Below, piece by piece: positions 5,108 through 6,488 of a stretch of DNA of 6,488 nt. The stretch's first letter is position 1; every line of letters begins with the position of its first letter. The translations under genes and the position numbers were made by a program. The notes beneath the pieces are model-generated. The model was not told the origin of the DNA, ran no database searches, and was given only the letters and a program-made list of their open reading frames with translations. This DNA comes from Pseudomonadota bacterium (lineage in GTDB: Bacteria; Pseudomonadota; Alphaproteobacteria; Rhizobiales; Rhizobiaceae): NCBI GenBank assembly GCA_023388675.1, contig JAEWFU010000173.1, positions 1 to 6,488 of the forward strand, given 5' to 3'.

Positions 5108-6488
5108 ATGTCGTCTCTGGATAACCGCGCCACCGCCCCTGCCACCGGCTCCAAGGATAGCGCTCCCGCGCGCGAAAGACTGCCGGAATGGAACCTGGCG
5201 GACCTTTATCCCGCCATGGATGCGCCCGAGTTCAAGCGCGACCTCGCGCAGGTCGCAGCCGATGCCGACGCCTTCGAGAAGCGCTGGAAGGGCAAGCTGG
5301 CCGAGGAAGCCGACAAGGGTGCCGGCGGCGGGCTCGGCGCGGCCGTGCGCGAATACGAGGCGCTGGAAGACCTGATGGGCCGCATCGGCTCCTATGCGGG
5401 GCTGCTCTATGCCGGCGACACCTCCGATCCGGCGCGCGCCAAGCTCTACGGCGACGTGCAGGAGAAGCTGACCGACGCCAGCGCCCACATGCTGTTCTTC
5501 ACGCTGGAGCTGAACCTTGTCGACGATACCCTGATAGAGGCGGCGCTGGACGCAGACCCGGTGCTGGGCCACTACCGGCCGTGGGTGCTCGACCTGCGCA
5601 AGGACAAGCCGTTCCAGCTCGAGGACCGCATCGAGCAGCTTTTCCACGAGAAGTCGATCACCGGCCGCGGCGCCTGGAACCGCCTGTTCGACGAGACGAT
5701 GACCGCGCTGCGTTTCGAAGTCGATGGCGAGAAGCTGGCGCTGGAGCCGACGCTGAACAGGCTGCAGGACCCCGACGGCAAGGTGAGGCAGCAGGCGTCG
5801 GAAGCGCTCGCCGCGACCTTCCGGGAGAATCTGCGGACCTTCACGCTCATCACCAACACGCTCGCCAAAGACAAGGAAATCTCCGACCGCTGGCGCGGTT
5901 TCGAGGACATCGCGGATTCGCGCCACCTCGCCAATCGCGTCGAGCGCGAGGTGGTCGACGCGCTTGCCGCCGCCGTCAGGGAGGCCTATCCGCGCCTCTC
6001 GCACCGCTACTACGCCATGAAGGCGAAGTGGCTCGGCATGGACCAGATGAACCACTGGGATCGAAACGCGCCGCTGCCCGAAACGCCGCAGGCGGAGATC
6101 GGCTGGGCGGAAGCGAAGAACACCGTCCTTTCCGCCTATCACCACTTCGACCCCAGAATGGCCGAGATCGCCGGTCAGTTCTTCGACAGGAACTGGATCG
6201 ACGCGCCTGTTCGCCCCGGCAAGTCGCCCGGTGCCTTCGCGCACCCCACGGTGCCTTCCGCGCACCCCTACGTGCTTCTCAACTACATGGGCAAGCCGCG
6301 CGACGTGATGACGTTGGCACACGAGCTCGGCCACGGCGTTCATCAGGTTCTCGCGGCACGTCAGGGCGCGCTGATGGCCTCGACGCCGCTGACGCTTGCC
6401 GAAACGGCTTCCGTCTTCGGTGAGATGCTGACCTTCCGCTCGCTGCTCGACCGCACGAAGGACCGTCGCGAGCGCAAGGCGATGCTCG
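5108..6488 (+). CDS. pepF: Oligoendopeptidase F, M3B family zinc metallopeptidase (3' truncated by window)
   Basis: The frame stays open from ATG at 5108 to the window end, giving 460 complete codons of a protein that usually has about 600. It starts with a 25-residue Ala/Pro-rich stretch without signal-peptide character, then ERLPEWNLADLYP, typical of the family N-terminus. The helical N-terminal domain includes YEALEDLMGRIGSYAGLLYA (from residue 83) and LRKDKPFQLEDRIEQLF (from 163). The catalytic domain carries GAFAHPTVPSAHPYVLLNY and then the zinc motif HELGH at 405-409. Glu432 in LAETASVFGEM is placed as the third zinc ligand. These enzymes cut short peptides in the cytoplasm and are thought to aid peptide recycling. 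The start is supported by GGAG at 5100-5103. Upstream in-frame initiation is unlikely because the nearer ATG at 5085 runs into a stop after seven codons. The C-terminal third, with the rest of the active-site wall, is outside the window. Confidence 0.94.
   Translation, partial: MSSLDNRATAPATGSKDSAPARERLPEWNLADLYPAMDAPEFKRDLAQVAADADAFEKRWKGKLAEEADKGAGGGLGAAVREYEALEDLMGRIGSYAGLLYAGDTSDPARAKLYGDVQEKLTDASAHMLFFTLELNLVDDTLIEAALDADPVLGHYRPWVLDLRKDKPFQLEDRIEQLFHEKSITGRGAWNRLFDETMTALRFEVDGEKLALEPTLNRLQDPDGKVRQQASEALAATFRENLRTFTLITNTLAKDKEISDRWRGFEDIADSRHLANRVEREVVDALAAAVREAYPRLSHRYYAMKAKWLGMDQMNHWDRNAPLPETPQAEIGWAEAKNTVLSAYHHFDPRMAEIAGQFFDRNWIDAPVRPGKSPGAFAHPTVPSAHPYVLLNYMGKPRDVMTLAHELGHGVHQVLAARQGALMASTPLTLAETASVFGEMLTFRSLLDRTKDRRERKAML

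Noticed and set aside
6229..6268. Near-identical tandem direct repeat of 19-20 bases in pepF
   Set aside because: The two copies are read in different frames and yield the normal family sequence around AHPTVPSAHPYV, so it looks like coincidence of codon choice rather than a duplication.
5090..6343. Long open frame of about 417 codons on the minus strand opposite pepF, and another on the plus strand at 5188-6423
   Set aside because: Both are frame shadows of pepF, whose frame contains HELGH and the family sequence throughout.

Overview
The window looks like chromosomal DNA of a high-GC alphaproteobacterium, most likely a Rhizobiales member close to Mesorhizobium and relatives. The evidence is the GC-rich codon use, a DUF882 secreted protein of the rhizobial type, an M3B oligopeptidase F, and an NtrC-type regulator of a kind I recall from that order. 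This is recognition from memory, not a database search. I see no tRNA or rRNA gene, CRISPR array, transposase or phage module.

Layout: (1) Bases 3-434 (+) hold the C-terminal end of an N-acetylmuramidase with a peptidoglycan-binding domain, cut by the window start. It ends inside a perfect 26-bp palindrome that probably terminates transcription. (2) Bases 532-1179 (+) encode KDPG/KHG aldolase (eda), with a plausible promoter and a small operator-like palindrome upstream. (3) A strong hairpin at 1200-1239 separates eda from the convergent gene. (4) Bases 1262-3094 (-) encode a secreted DUF882 (peptidase M15-like) protein with a long Pro/Ala-rich tail. (5) Bases 3095-3432 have no convincing gene. 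The half next to DUF882 carries leader hairpins, a GANTC site and a CtrA-like half-site. The half next to the regulator is a nested inverted repeat of about 143 bp. (6) Bases 3433-4962 (-) encode a sigma54-activating response regulator. (7) Bases 4963-5107 form a divergent promoter region. (8) From 5108 (+) runs oligoendopeptidase F (pepF), cut by the window end.

Functionally this is mostly ordinary housekeeping. Two genes act on the cell wall (muramidase fragment, DUF882), one belongs to Entner-Doudoroff sugar catabolism (eda), one to peptide turnover (pepF), and one is a regulator without a kinase next to it. No operon is evident, because the genes alternate in direction or are separated by terminators and promoters. 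I found no evidence of a new multi-gene system. The items most worth a second look are the nested palindromic element at 3291-3433, the orphan TacA-like regulator, and the control region ahead of DUF882.
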